A stretch of 7,203 nucleotides of DNA from Novosphingobium sp. (GCA_009885425.1 VFKS01000274.1:1-7203); one strand, 5' to 3'. Positions 1-6,652 are shown, counted from the stretch's first letter. Notes: a model not told the origin generated them from the sequence alone. Numbers and translations are program-made.

Positions 1-14
1 GCCGGGGAGCGGAG

Positions 15-1469
15 CTAGGTGCCGCAATAGGTCACATGGCCGGGCGTGCCGCTGGGCGCGCCGTGACTATAGGCCTCCATCCCGGCGCGCGGCGTGAACG
101 GCTGACTGACCACGGCAAGTAATTTATCAAACGGCGCCATATCCCCTGCCTCAGCTGCCCGCAGCGCCGCATCGGTCAGGTGATTGCGGGGAACGTAAAG
201 CGGATTGACCGCATCCATCCGCGCGGCGCGATCCGCCGGGTCCAGCGGCTCGCGCGCCAACCGGGCTTGCCAGTGGGTCCACCAGACCTTGAGCGCAGCG
301 GGATCGGTCAATTCGGCCCCGACCGCGTCATAGCCTTCGCCGAGCGATGCGGCGAGCGCGCGGAACAACCGGGAGAAATCGGCCTGTTGTCCTTCAATGG
401 CCGCGAACAGCGCCTGCCCCAGCGCCAGATCGCCGTCTTCGGCGCTGGTCAGCCCCAGCTTTGGTCTGAGGCCTTGGACCCAGTGCGCCTCATACCGCGC
501 ACCAAACCCATCGAGCAGCAACCGTGCCGCCTCGTTATCGGCCTCGTCCACCGCGACAATAGCCTCGATCAGCGCCGAGGCCAGCTTGTAAAGGTTCCAG
601 CGGCACACCAGCGGCTGCTGGCCAAAGGCATAGCGGCCACCCTTGTCGATCGAGCTGAACACCTGGGCGGCCGAATAGCCATCGAGGAAGGCGCAGGGGC
701 CATAGTCGATCGTCTCGCCCGAAATTGTGACGTTATCGGTGTTCATCACCCCGTGAACAAAGCCCAGGTTCATCCATTTGGCGACCAGCGCGGCCTGTGC
801 TTCGCAGACCGCCTCTAGCAGCGCCAGCGGGCGATTACGGGCATTCAGCCGCTTGGGGAAATGGCGGTTCAGGGCATAGTCCACCAGCCGTTCCACTGCC
901 GCGCGGCCATGGTGCGCGGCGGCCCATTCGAAAGTGCCGACCCGCAAGTGGCTGGCGGCAATCCGGCTCAGCACTGCGGCCGGGTGCGGCTCTTCGCGCC
1001 AGACCCCTTCGCCGGTTGCGACAACGGCCAGACTGCGGGTGCTGGGCACGCCGAGCGCGGCCATCGCCTCTGACATCAGATATTCGCGCAACGCCGCGCT
1101 CAGCGTGCTCTTGCCGTCGCCATTACGCGAATAGGGGGTCGGGCCAGAACCCTTGAATTGCAGATCGAACCGCGCACCACCCGGCGCGATTAGCTCGCCC
1201 AGCAGCAGCGCCCGGCCATCGCCCATCTGCGGATTGAAATGGCCAAACTGGTGCCCGGCATAGGCCAGTGCAACCGGCTGCGATCCGGGAACGGCCTCGG
1301 TCCCGGACAGCCATCGGGCCCATTGTTCCTGACCGGCGTCGGGCAGCCCCAACGAACCGGCCAGCGCCGTATTCCACACCACCATCCGCGGCGCAGGCGC
1401 AGCGGCGGCCTCGGTCGGGGTGAAGAAACCGTCCAGTTCGCGGGTCAGGCTGTGATCGAAGTTCAGCAT
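15..1469 (-). CDS. selO: Protein adenylyltransferase SelO (YdiU/UPF0061 family)
   Basis: SelO has a protein-kinase-like fold that transfers AMP from ATP to Ser, Thr or Tyr of target proteins; in bacteria it is linked to redox stress and protein glutathionylation. The 484-residue length matches the bacterial family (about 480). Visible family blocks are GHQFGHFNPQMGDGRA (72-87), KGSGPTPYSR (106-115), HGVMNTDN (239-246) and DYGPCAFLDGY (255-265). From memory of the Pseudomonas syringae enzyme, K106, E129, D245, N246 and D255 line up at a constant offset of 7 with its key residues K113, E136, D252, N253 and D262, so the active site looks intact. The protein ends in Cys-Gly-Thr; this Cys (482) is third from the end, where human SELENOO carries selenocysteine. 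The ATG overlaps the msrB stop codon by one base (TGATG), and the only GGAG lies 14 bases upstream, so translation probably depends on coupling to msrB. The stop is TAG, and only 14 bases follow it in the window. Identification is very secure. Confidence 0.97.
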   Translation of the reverse strand: MLNFDHSLTRELDGFFTPTEAAAAPAPRMVVWNTALAGSLGLPDAGQEQWARWLSGTEAVPGSQPVALAYAGHQFGHFNPQMGDGRALLLGELIAPGGARFDLQFKGSGPTPYSRNGDGKSTLSAALREYLMSEAMAALGVPSTRSLAVVATGEGVWREEPHPAAVLSRIAASHLRVGTFEWAAAHHGRAAVERLVDYALNRHFPKRLNARNRPLALLEAVCEAQAALVAKWMNLGFVHGVMNTDNVTISGETIDYGPCAFLDGYSAAQVFSSIDKGGRYAFGQQPLVCRWNLYKLASALIEAIVAVDEADNEAARLLLDGFGARYEAHWVQGLRPKLGLTSAEDGDLALGQALFAAIEGQQADFSRLFRALAASLGEGYDAVGAELTDPAALKVWWTHWQARLAREPLDPADRAARMDAVNPLYVPRNHLTDAALRAAEAGDMAPFDKLLAVVSQPFTPRAGMEAYSHGAPSGTPGHVTYCGT

Positions 1470-1912
1470 CAGTCAGCCAGCTTCTCCAGCGACAAGGCAT
1501 TGATGCAATAGCGCAGACCGGTTGGCGCCGGACCATCGGGGAAGACATGGCCAAGGTGTGCGTCGCAGACGTTGCAGGTCGCCTCAACCCGGATCATCCC
1601 GTGGCTGTTATCGCCATGGTACCCGACCACGCCGTCTTCGACTGGCGCACCAAAGCTGGGCCAGCCGGTGCCGCTTTCAAACTTGCTGGCGCTGTCGAAC
1701 AGTTCGGTCCCGCAACAGGCACAGGCATAGCGGCCTGGCTGGAACAGGCTGCACATCCCGCTGGAAAAGGCCCGCTCGGTCCCGGCCAGCCGGGTTACCT
1801 GATACTGATCCGGGCTGAGCAGCGCGCGCCATTCCTCTTCGGACTTTTCAACCCGGCGCGGGGGCGGGTTGGCTGCGCCAGAGGCCAGCTTCATCACGTC
1901 ATGCCAATCCAT
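1469..1912 (-). CDS. msrB: Peptide-methionine (R)-S-oxide reductase MsrB
   Basis: Cytosolic repair enzyme that reduces methionine-R-sulfoxide in oxidised proteins, normally recycled by thioredoxin; no signal peptide is visible. The 147-residue length is normal for a single-domain MsrB. The SelR domain spans about residues 25-145: TERAFSSG (45-52), zinc CxxC pairs C64/C67 and C113/C116, SGTGWPSF (80-87), HLGHVF (119-124) and RYCIN (134-138) with the catalytic Cys136. The usual resolving Cys of two-Cys MsrBs (SGCGWPSF) is Thr82 here; Cys54 in the N-terminal part could take over. The start at 1912 is supported by a strong AAGGAG seven bases upstream; the in-frame Met7 is not needed. It follows the CoA-transferase stop by 21 bases and overlaps the selO start by one base, so it belongs to the same transcription unit and is probably translated together with selO. 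Confidence 0.97.
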   Translation of the reverse strand: MDWHDVMKLASGAANPPPRRVEKSEEEWRALLSPDQYQVTRLAGTERAFSSGMCSLFQPGRYACACCGTELFDSASKFESGTGWPSFGAPVEDGVVGYHGDNSHGMIRVEATCNVCDAHLGHVFPDGPAPTGLRYCINALSLEKLAD

Positions 1913-1919
1913 CGGTGTT

Positions 1920-1925
1920 CTCCTT
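1920..1925 (-). promoter_or_regulatory. Ribosome binding site of msrB
   Basis: AAGGAG lies in the 21-base gap after the CoA-transferase stop, seven bases before the msrB ATG. It is the best Shine-Dalgarno match at any start in the window. It fixes the MsrB start and suggests that msrB-selO is translated independently of, and perhaps more strongly than, the metabolic genes upstream. Confidence 0.8.
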
Positions 1926-1933
1926 ATGGTGGC

Positions 1934-3118
1934 TCATAGCACACCCTGTTCGGCCAAGCCCGCCAGATCGTTACTGCTCAGCCCCAGAATTGCGCCATAG
2001 ACCTCGGCATTGTGTTCGCCCGGATACAGCGGGGCGCGGCGGCGGATGGTAGAGGGCGTATCCGACAACTTGGGCATCGGGGCCTGCATCTTCAAGCGGC
2101 CGTGGAGCGGATGCTCAACCTCAGTCAGGGCACCGCGTGCGGCAAAGTGCGGATCGGCCAGCATTTCCTTGCCGGTATAGACCCGCCCGGCCGGGACCGA
2201 ATGTTCGATCATCAGCGCTTCAAGTTGTTCGATAGTCAGGGTGCGGGTCCAGCGATTGATCAGATCGTCCAGCTCGGCCTGCCGCTCACCCCGCGCCACA
2301 TGCGTGGCAAAGCGTGGGTCCTGCGCCAGCTCCGGCTGCCTCATCGCTTCAGCCAGCCGCGCAAAGATCGCATCGCCATTGCCGCCGATCATATATTCGC
2401 CGTCCTTGCACGAATAGACATTGCTCGGCGCGATTCCCGGCAGGACCGAGCCGGAGCGCGGCCGGATCAGCCCCATCAGGTCATATTCTGGCACCACGCT
2501 TTCCATCACTTGCAGCACCGCTTCGTAAAGCGCGGAATCGACCACTTGACCCTTGCCGCTGGCAGTACGGGCGTGAAGCGCGGCGAGCGCGCCCATGCAG
2601 CCATAGGTCGCGGCCAAGGTATCGCCGATCGAAACGCCCATTCGGCTGGGCGGGCGATCCGGTTCGCCAACAATCGCGCGCCAACCGCCCATCGCCTCAC
2701 CAATCCCGCCGAACCCGGCGCGGCTGGCATAGGGACCGGTCTGGCCATAGCCCGACATGCGGACGATAATCAGCCGCGGGTTGATCGCGTGGAGATCGGC
2801 CGGGCCAAGACCCCATTTCTCGACCGTTCCGGGCTTGAAATTCTCGATCATGATATCGGCATCGGCGAGCAGCCGGCGGGCCAGATCCTGCCCGTCCGGA
2901 ACGCGCAGGTTGGCGGTGACCGAACGCTTGTTGCGGCCGATCACTTCCCACCAGACCTTGTGTTCGCCGTTGCCCCAATTGCGCATCGGATCGCCAGCGC
3001 CGGGTGGTTCGATCTTGATTACATCGGCGCCCATATCGCCGAGCAATTGCCCGCAGAACGGCCCGGCGATCAGCTGGCCGAGTTCGACCACCCTGATCCC
3101 ATCGAGAGCGCCGCTCAT
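1934..3118 (-). CDS. Family III (CaiB/BaiF) CoA transferase, substrate unknown
   Basis: Family III transferases move CoA between carboxylic acids through an aspartyl-CoA thioester; known substrates include formate/oxalate, carnitine, itaconate, glutarate and 3-hydroxy-3-methylglutarate. The 394 residues fit the usual length of about 400. Visible blocks are LDGIRVVELGQLIAGPFCGQ (5-24), LGDMGADVIKIEPPGAGDPMR (26-46), NKRSVTANLR (63-72), the ENFKPGTVEKWGLG stretch (92-105) and MGVSIGDTLAATYG (160-173), in which Asp166 is the expected catalytic aspartate. The C-terminal half carries the HSVPAGRVYT (305-314) and DPHFAARGA (322-330) motifs. I chose the ATG at 3118 rather than the in-frame one at 3187. 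It starts directly before the conserved N-terminus, has AAAGG ten bases upstream, and makes an ATGA overlap with the upstream lyase gene; the longer start would overlap that gene by over 70 bases. Pairing with an HMG-CoA lyase homologue points to a branched dicarboxylic acid, for example HMG or a citramalate-like acid, with succinyl-CoA as a plausible donor. This substrate is inference. Confidence 0.93.
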   Translation of the reverse strand: MSGALDGIRVVELGQLIAGPFCGQLLGDMGADVIKIEPPGAGDPMRNWGNGEHKVWWEVIGRNKRSVTANLRVPDGQDLARRLLADADIMIENFKPGTVEKWGLGPADLHAINPRLIIVRMSGYGQTGPYASRAGFGGIGEAMGGWRAIVGEPDRPPSRMGVSIGDTLAATYGCMGALAALHARTASGKGQVVDSALYEAVLQVMESVVPEYDLMGLIRPRSGSVLPGIAPSNVYSCKDGEYMIGGNGDAIFARLAEAMRQPELAQDPRFATHVARGERQAELDDLINRWTRTLTIEQLEALMIEHSVPAGRVYTGKEMLADPHFAARGALTEVEHPLHGRLKMQAPMPKLSDTPSTIRRRAPLYPGEHNAEVYGAILGLSSNDLAGLAEQGVL

Positions 3119-4005
3119 GACGCACCAGCCTTTGAAAGCATCGATGGCATGTCCTTGCCCATCACCCCGCCGAGCCAGTGGGCACATTCGACCAGTTGTG
3201 CAAGATTCAGCCCGGTTGCAATGCCTGAGCGTTCGAGCATGTAAGCGACATCTTCGCTCGCGACATTGCCCGCCGCGCCCGGCGCAAAGGGGCAGCCGCC
3301 CAGCCCTCCGATCGAACCATCGACCACACTCGCTCCAGCCTCAACCGCCGCCCAGACATTAGCGATCCCGGTGCCGCGAGTGTTGTGGAAATGGACCCGC
3401 ACCGGCAGCGGCGCGATGGCCGCGCGCACGGCTGTGACCAGCGCACTGACCTCGGCCGGAACCGCCACGCCAATGGTATCGGCTAGCGCAATTTCGGCAG
3501 GGCCAGCTTGAGCCAAGGCCTTTGCCATGCGGACCACGTGTGCCGGATCGACCGCGCCGCTGAACGGGCAGCCGAATGCCACCGCAATCGTCACTTGTGC
3601 GCTGACCCCAGCATCCTTTGCCAGCGCAATAATCCGCGCCGCCTCCGCTACCGATTCAGCGCTGTTCTGGCCTTGATTGCGAACCCCGAACTCGTCGCTG
3701 GCCACTGCGACCGCGCCCAGTTGATCGACTCCCGCAGCCAATGCCCGCTCGGCCCCGCGCTGGTTGAGCACCAGTCCGATCCGGGTCACGCCCGCAGGCT
3801 TGCCCAGCGCCGTGACCACGGCCTCGGCATCGGCCATTTGCGGGACCTTGCTGGGGTTCACAAAGCTCGCCACCTCAATCCGCCGCACACCCGCAGCAAT
3901 GGCCCGGCGGATCAGTTCGACCTTGTCGGCGGTCGAGACCAAAACCGCCTCGTTCTGCAACCCATCACGCGGGCCGACTTCGACGAATTCGATTGTGCTG
4001 GTCAT
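3115..4005 (-). CDS. Hydroxymethylglutaryl-CoA lyase family protein
   Basis: Members of this TIM-barrel family (HMGL-like, DRE-TIM relatives) use a divalent metal to cleave 3-hydroxy-3-methyl acyl-CoAs by retro-aldol reaction; the classic product pair is acetoacetate and acetyl-CoA, at the end of leucine breakdown. The 296 residues match the usual length of about 300. Key residues by alignment with the human enzyme are GPRDGLQNE (11-19) with Arg13 and the metal ligand Asp14, HFH (205-207) with metal ligands His205 and His207, GGLGGCPFAPGAAGN (233-247) with catalytic Cys238 and metal ligand Asn247, and SEDVAYML (250-257). Several neighbouring positions differ from the classic enzyme: SFVNPSKVPQMAD instead of SFVSPKWVPQMAD, HFHNTRG instead of HCHDTYG, and DGSIGG instead of DSSVAG. 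No other leucine-pathway (liu) genes are nearby, so the substrate may not be HMG-CoA. The start at 4005 has no good Shine-Dalgarno; it lies in an ATGA overlap with the hydrolase stop, which suggests coupling. The stop overlaps the CoA-transferase start in the same way. Confidence 0.93.
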   Translation of the reverse strand: MTSTIEFVEVGPRDGLQNEAVLVSTADKVELIRRAIAAGVRRIEVASFVNPSKVPQMADAEAVVTALGKPAGVTRIGLVLNQRGAERALAAGVDQLGAVAVASDEFGVRNQGQNSAESVAEAARIIALAKDAGVSAQVTIAVAFGCPFSGAVDPAHVVRMAKALAQAGPAEIALADTIGVAVPAEVSALVTAVRAAIAPLPVRVHFHNTRGTGIANVWAAVEAGASVVDGSIGGLGGCPFAPGAAGNVASEDVAYMLERSGIATGLNLAQLVECAHWLGGVMGKDMPSMLSKAGAS

Positions 4006-5150
4006 GGCTGACGGTCAATCCAGCCCTTCACCAGTTCCGCCGCCTGCTGCGCCAAGGGCGTCTGGCCGAAGTAGTAATGGTTGGCCCCGGCAATCAGGTG
4101 GTGATCGATCTGGCACTTGCTTGCCGCCGCCATCAGCCGCGCCGCGTGGCTGGGGGTGCAGGCATCGTCAGCGCCGTTTTCAATCACCAGCATCGGCCCG
4201 GATATCCGGCCTGCGCATTTCAGGCCGTCGCCGTTGCTATCATCATAGGACCACTGCGACAGCCACGAGCGCAAGGTTGTGAAGCGGGCGAGCCCGACCG
4301 GGCCATCGTTTACAACAGAGGGATCACCCAGCATGCAGTGGTTGGGCTGGCGCTCGTTGGGATCAACCAGCGGATCAAGCCAGCGCGGATCGGCCATGGT
4401 GCCCTGCACGGTGAAACAGCGTTCGTGATTATCGAGCCCTTGTGCTTTCAGTCCGGCCAGTTCCTGTTTCACCCAGGCCGTGATCCGGCGATTGCGGGCG
4501 ATCTGACGCGCGCGGTATTCGGCGATGAAATCGGCCGAATAGGGCGGCTTTGGTCCTTCGGCGGCGTAGAGATTCCATTTCGAATTGCGCTCAAACGGGC
4601 GGCTTTCATCCTCGATCGAGGCGTCCATCCATTCGGTCAGCGTCAGATTGCGCGACAGGTGCGCGGCGAGCAGCAACACGCCGTCCGCCGGCTCGAACTT
4701 TGCCGCAGTCAAGTCATAGGGATCGCCCGCCGGGGTATGGGTAACGCGCGGATCCTGCGCTTCGGCCTGATAGAACAGGCTCTGCGCGCCGCCGCCAGAC
4801 CAGCCGCCGAGATAGACCTTTTTGTAGCCGAGCCGTTCCTTGGCGTGGCGGATCACCGCGCCGAAATCCATCACCGCACGCTCCATGATCAGCGCCGTAT
4901 CGTTGCCGCGATAACGGGTATTGGCATAGATCGTGTGGACGCCCATTTTGGCGAGCATCGTCACCAACGGCAGCCAAGATCCCCCGCCAATGGGGTGCGA
5001 AAAGATAACCACGCTGTCCGACGGCACCTCAGGCTTCAGCTGCATCGCCTCAACCGCGACCTTGCCGATCGCCCCGCCATAGGTGTCCTTGAAAGCACTG
5101 ATCTCGTCAAACACCACAAGATAGGGGATGCGCTGAAAGTTTACGGACAT
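4002..5150 (-). CDS. Alpha/beta hydrolase of unknown substrate
   Basis: A serine hydrolase of 382 residues. The expected triad is visible: nucleophile Ser118 in GGWSGGG (115-121), an acid at Asp328 or Asp329 in ENGADDACTP, and His358 in AGANHYYFG. FSHPIGGG (50-57) is the likely oxyanion-hole loop after strand 3, and ANTRYRGND (76-84) follows the next strand. A long insertion (about residues 140-310), rich in charged residues and Trp, forms a large cap, so the substrate is probably not a simple ester. No signal peptide is seen, so it is probably cytosolic. The ATG at 5150 was chosen because an earlier in-frame ATG (5297) would run through the 3' end of the aminotransferase gene and add an Arg-rich stretch unlike a real N-terminus. 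GGGAG lies ten bases before the chosen start, but start codon and spacer lie in a hairpin arm. Its ATGA overlap with the lyase gene ties it to the CoA-thioester module. Ester, amide or lactone hydrolysis before CoA activation is my inference. Confidence 0.88.
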   Translation of the reverse strand: MSVNFQRIPYLVVFDEISAFKDTYGGAIGKVAVEAMQLKPEVPSDSVVIFSHPIGGGSWLPLVTMLAKMGVHTIYANTRYRGNDTALIMERAVMDFGAVIRHAKERLGYKKVYLGGWSGGGAQSLFYQAEAQDPRVTHTPAGDPYDLTAAKFEPADGVLLLAAHLSRNLTLTEWMDASIEDESRPFERNSKWNLYAAEGPKPPYSADFIAEYRARQIARNRRITAWVKQELAGLKAQGLDNHERCFTVQGTMADPRWLDPLVDPNERQPNHCMLGDPSVVNDGPVGLARFTTLRSWLSQWSYDDSNGDGLKCAGRISGPMLVIENGADDACTPSHAARLMAAASKCQIDHHLIAGANHYYFGQTPLAQQAAELVKGWIDRQP

Positions 5151-5195
5151 CGGCGTGCTGCTCCCGCTTGGCTCCGCTTGGGGTAGCACGCCGAT
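5149..5195 (-). promoter_or_regulatory. 11-bp perfect inverted repeat over the hydrolase start codon
   Basis: The arms ATCGGCGTGCT (5149-5159) and AGCACGCCGAT (5185-5195) are perfectly complementary and separated by 25 bases. In the mRNA the 3' arm contains the first two bases (AU) of the hydrolase ATG and all ten bases of its spacer, while the Shine-Dalgarno GGGAG (5161-5165) sits in the loop. The loop holds two tandem near-copies of one decamer, 5161-5171 and 5172-5181, differing by a single inserted C; each gives a GGAG core in the mRNA. No U-tract follows, so a Rho-independent terminator is unlikely. The structure could lower initiation on the hydrolase gene, protect the upstream mRNA from 3' decay, or be a copy of a dispersed palindromic repeat. 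The repeat is read directly from the sequence; its role is inference. Confidence 0.6.
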
Positions 5196-5214
5196 CCGGC
5201 TGGGCAAGCTTCGA

Positions 5215-6594
5215 TCAGCCGTGCTGCGCCTGCAAAATCGGTAGCGCTTGATCCAGCGCCTTGGCGATGATCCCGACCATCTCGTCAATCTCGGCATGGC
5301 TGATGATCAGCGGCGGGCACATCACGATCGTATCGCGGATGCCGCGTACCATCAGGCCACCCGCGATGCACAGATCGCGCACCACCGGCCCGGCATTGCC
5401 CTCGGCCCCGCCCCAGCGCTTGTTGGTGCCCGGCTCAGCCACGATCTCGACCGCACCAAGCAGTCCGACCGAGCGCACTTCGCCGACCAGCGGGTGATCG
5501 GCAATCCGCGCCAGCGCCTTTGCCAGGTACGGCCCGGTATCGTCGCGGGTCCGCGCGACCAGCCCTTCGCGCTCAATAATTTCGATATTGCGCAGCGCCA
5601 CTGCAGCGCAAACGGGATGGCCCGAATAGGTGAAGCCATGGACGAAATCGCCCCCAGTTTTGAGCACTTTGACGATATCGCTCGACACTGCCACCGCACT
5701 GATCGGCAGATAGCCCGATGACAGCCCTTTGGCCATCGCCACCAGATCGGGGGTAAAGCCATAGGTCTGGTGCGCGAACCATTCGCCGGTCCGGCCAAAC
5801 CCGGTGATCACTTCATCGGCAACCAGCAAAATGCCGTATTTGCGGCAGATCGCCTCAACCGCTTGCCAATAGCCCGGCGGCGGCAGGATTACCCCGCCCG
5901 CGCCCTGTGCCGGTTCACCAATAAAGGCCGCGACGTTTTCCGGGCCGACTTCGAGGATCCGGTCCTCGATAGCCTGCGCGCAGTCTAGCCCGAACTGAAC
6001 CGGGTCTTCGCCAAAACCTTCGCCGAACCAATAGGGCTGGCGGACGTGCTCGACCCCGGGCACCGGCAGGTCGCCCTGTACGTGCATCCCTTTCATCCCG
6101 CCCAGGCTGACCCCGGCGACCGTGCTGCCATGGTAGGCATTCCAGCGGCTGATGAAGACCGTCCGCTTGGGTTCGCCCTTTACCTTCCAATAATGGCGGA
6201 CCATCCGGAACACGGTGTCATTGGCCTCTGAACCGGAAGCGTTGAAGAACACGTGTTGCAGCTTGCCCCCAGTCAGGCTGGCAATCTTTTGCGCCAGCAG
6301 CACGGCAGGCGGGGTCACGGTTTTGAAAAAGGTGTTGTAGAACGGCAGCTCCTGCATCTGCTCAAAGGCGACCTCGGCCAGTTCCTTGCGGCCATAGCCA
6401 ACATTGACGCACCACAGGCCAGCCATTCCGTCCAGGATCCGGTTGCCGTCACCATCGTGGATATAACAGCCCTCGGCATGGGTCACGATCCGGCTGCCGC
6501 CCATGTCTTCGATCAATTGATAGTCTTGCTGCGCGGGCAGGTGGTGCGCCACATCAAGGCGCTTTAGTTCGGCGATATCGTAATTGCGAGGCAT
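5215..6594 (-). CDS. spuC: Class III aminotransferase, SpuC-like polyamine:pyruvate transaminase
   Basis: PLP-dependent transfer of an amino group from a primary amine (in SpuC, putrescine, cadaverine or spermidine) to pyruvate, giving an aminoaldehyde and alanine. The 459-residue length equals that of SpuC and related omega-transaminases. Visible features are AGLWCVNVGYGR (58-69) with the Trp61 typical of amine transaminases, ELPFYNTFF (82-90), the phosphate-binding GSEAND (121-126), the YHGST loop (154-158), LGGMKGMH (164-171), EPAQGAGGV (227-235), the PLP-ring Asp260 in ADEVITGFGRTG (259-270), the Schiff-base Lys289 in AKGLSSGY (288-295), and HGFTYSGHP (319-327). Near the C-terminus, MVRGIRD (415-421) supplies the region where flexible-Arg gating is known in omega-transaminases. 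GGGAG seven bases before the ATG supports the start. The upstream gamma-glutamyl-GABA hydrolase homologue supports a polyamine role. The match to Pseudomonas SpuC, judged from memory, is strong across the whole length, but substrate range in this family is broad and cannot be fixed from sequence. Confidence 0.93.
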   Translation of the reverse strand: MPRNYDIAELKRLDVAHHLPAQQDYQLIEDMGGSRIVTHAEGCYIHDGDGNRILDGMAGLWCVNVGYGRKELAEVAFEQMQELPFYNTFFKTVTPPAVLLAQKIASLTGGKLQHVFFNASGSEANDTVFRMVRHYWKVKGEPKRTVFISRWNAYHGSTVAGVSLGGMKGMHVQGDLPVPGVEHVRQPYWFGEGFGEDPVQFGLDCAQAIEDRILEVGPENVAAFIGEPAQGAGGVILPPPGYWQAVEAICRKYGILLVADEVITGFGRTGEWFAHQTYGFTPDLVAMAKGLSSGYLPISAVAVSSDIVKVLKTGGDFVHGFTYSGHPVCAAVALRNIEIIEREGLVARTRDDTGPYLAKALARIADHPLVGEVRSVGLLGAVEIVAEPGTNKRWGGAEGNAGPVVRDLCIAGGLMVRGIRDTIVMCPPLIISHAEIDEMVGIIAKALDQALPILQAQHG

Positions 6595-6601
6595 CGGAAT
6601 T

Positions 6602-6606
6602 CTCCC
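6602..6606 (-). promoter_or_regulatory. Ribosome binding site of the aminotransferase gene
   Basis: GGGAG lies seven bases before the ATG at 6594 and downstream of the hairpin that ends at 6623. It is unstructured by eye, and it decides the start, since no other good start with a Shine-Dalgarno is present in the 111-base gap. Confidence 0.7.
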
Positions 6607-6622
6607 GGAAAATGGTTCTGTA

Positions 6623-6652
6623 TGAGGCGAATGGCGCAGTGCGCCAGCCTCA
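6623..6652 (-). promoter_or_regulatory. Strong hairpin between the micro-ORF and the aminotransferase gene
   Basis: In mRNA sense the order is TGAGGC, TGGCGC, loop ACT, GCGCCA, bulge TTC, GCCTCA: twelve base pairs with one three-base bulge. The first three bases are exactly the stop codon of the 19-codon ORF upstream. After the stem comes TACAGAACCATTTT, which is not a proper U-tract, so this is at best a weak terminator or a pause/attenuation site; an mRNA-stabilising or processing structure is equally possible. The pairing is read directly from the sequence and the function is unknown. Confidence 0.55.

Noticed and set aside
1934..3187. Longer CoA transferase starting at 3187
   Set aside because: The extra 23 residues precede the conserved N-terminus and would overlap the lyase gene by over 70 bases; the ATGA overlap at 3118 fits the other junctions.
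2012..3244. A 410-codon plus-strand open frame antisense to the CoA transferase
   Set aside because: Its product is full of His, Arg and Asp runs with no recognisable domain. It lies opposite a well-conserved gene in GC-rich DNA, where stop codons are rare in the antisense frame.
3993..5186. A 397-codon plus-strand open frame antisense to the alpha/beta hydrolase
   Set aside because: Same reason: low-complexity His/Arg/Ile-rich product, no domain, and a clear hydrolase with a full triad on the other strand.
4002..5297. Longer hydrolase starting at 5297
   Set aside because: It would overlap the aminotransferase gene by about 80 bases and add 49 Arg-rich residues; the start at 5150 has a GGGAG ten bases upstream.
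6623..6652. Rho-independent terminator
   Set aside because: The stem is strong, but the sequence after it, TACAGAACCATTTT, does not give an uninterrupted U-tract next to the stem. It is kept only as an unassigned hairpin.
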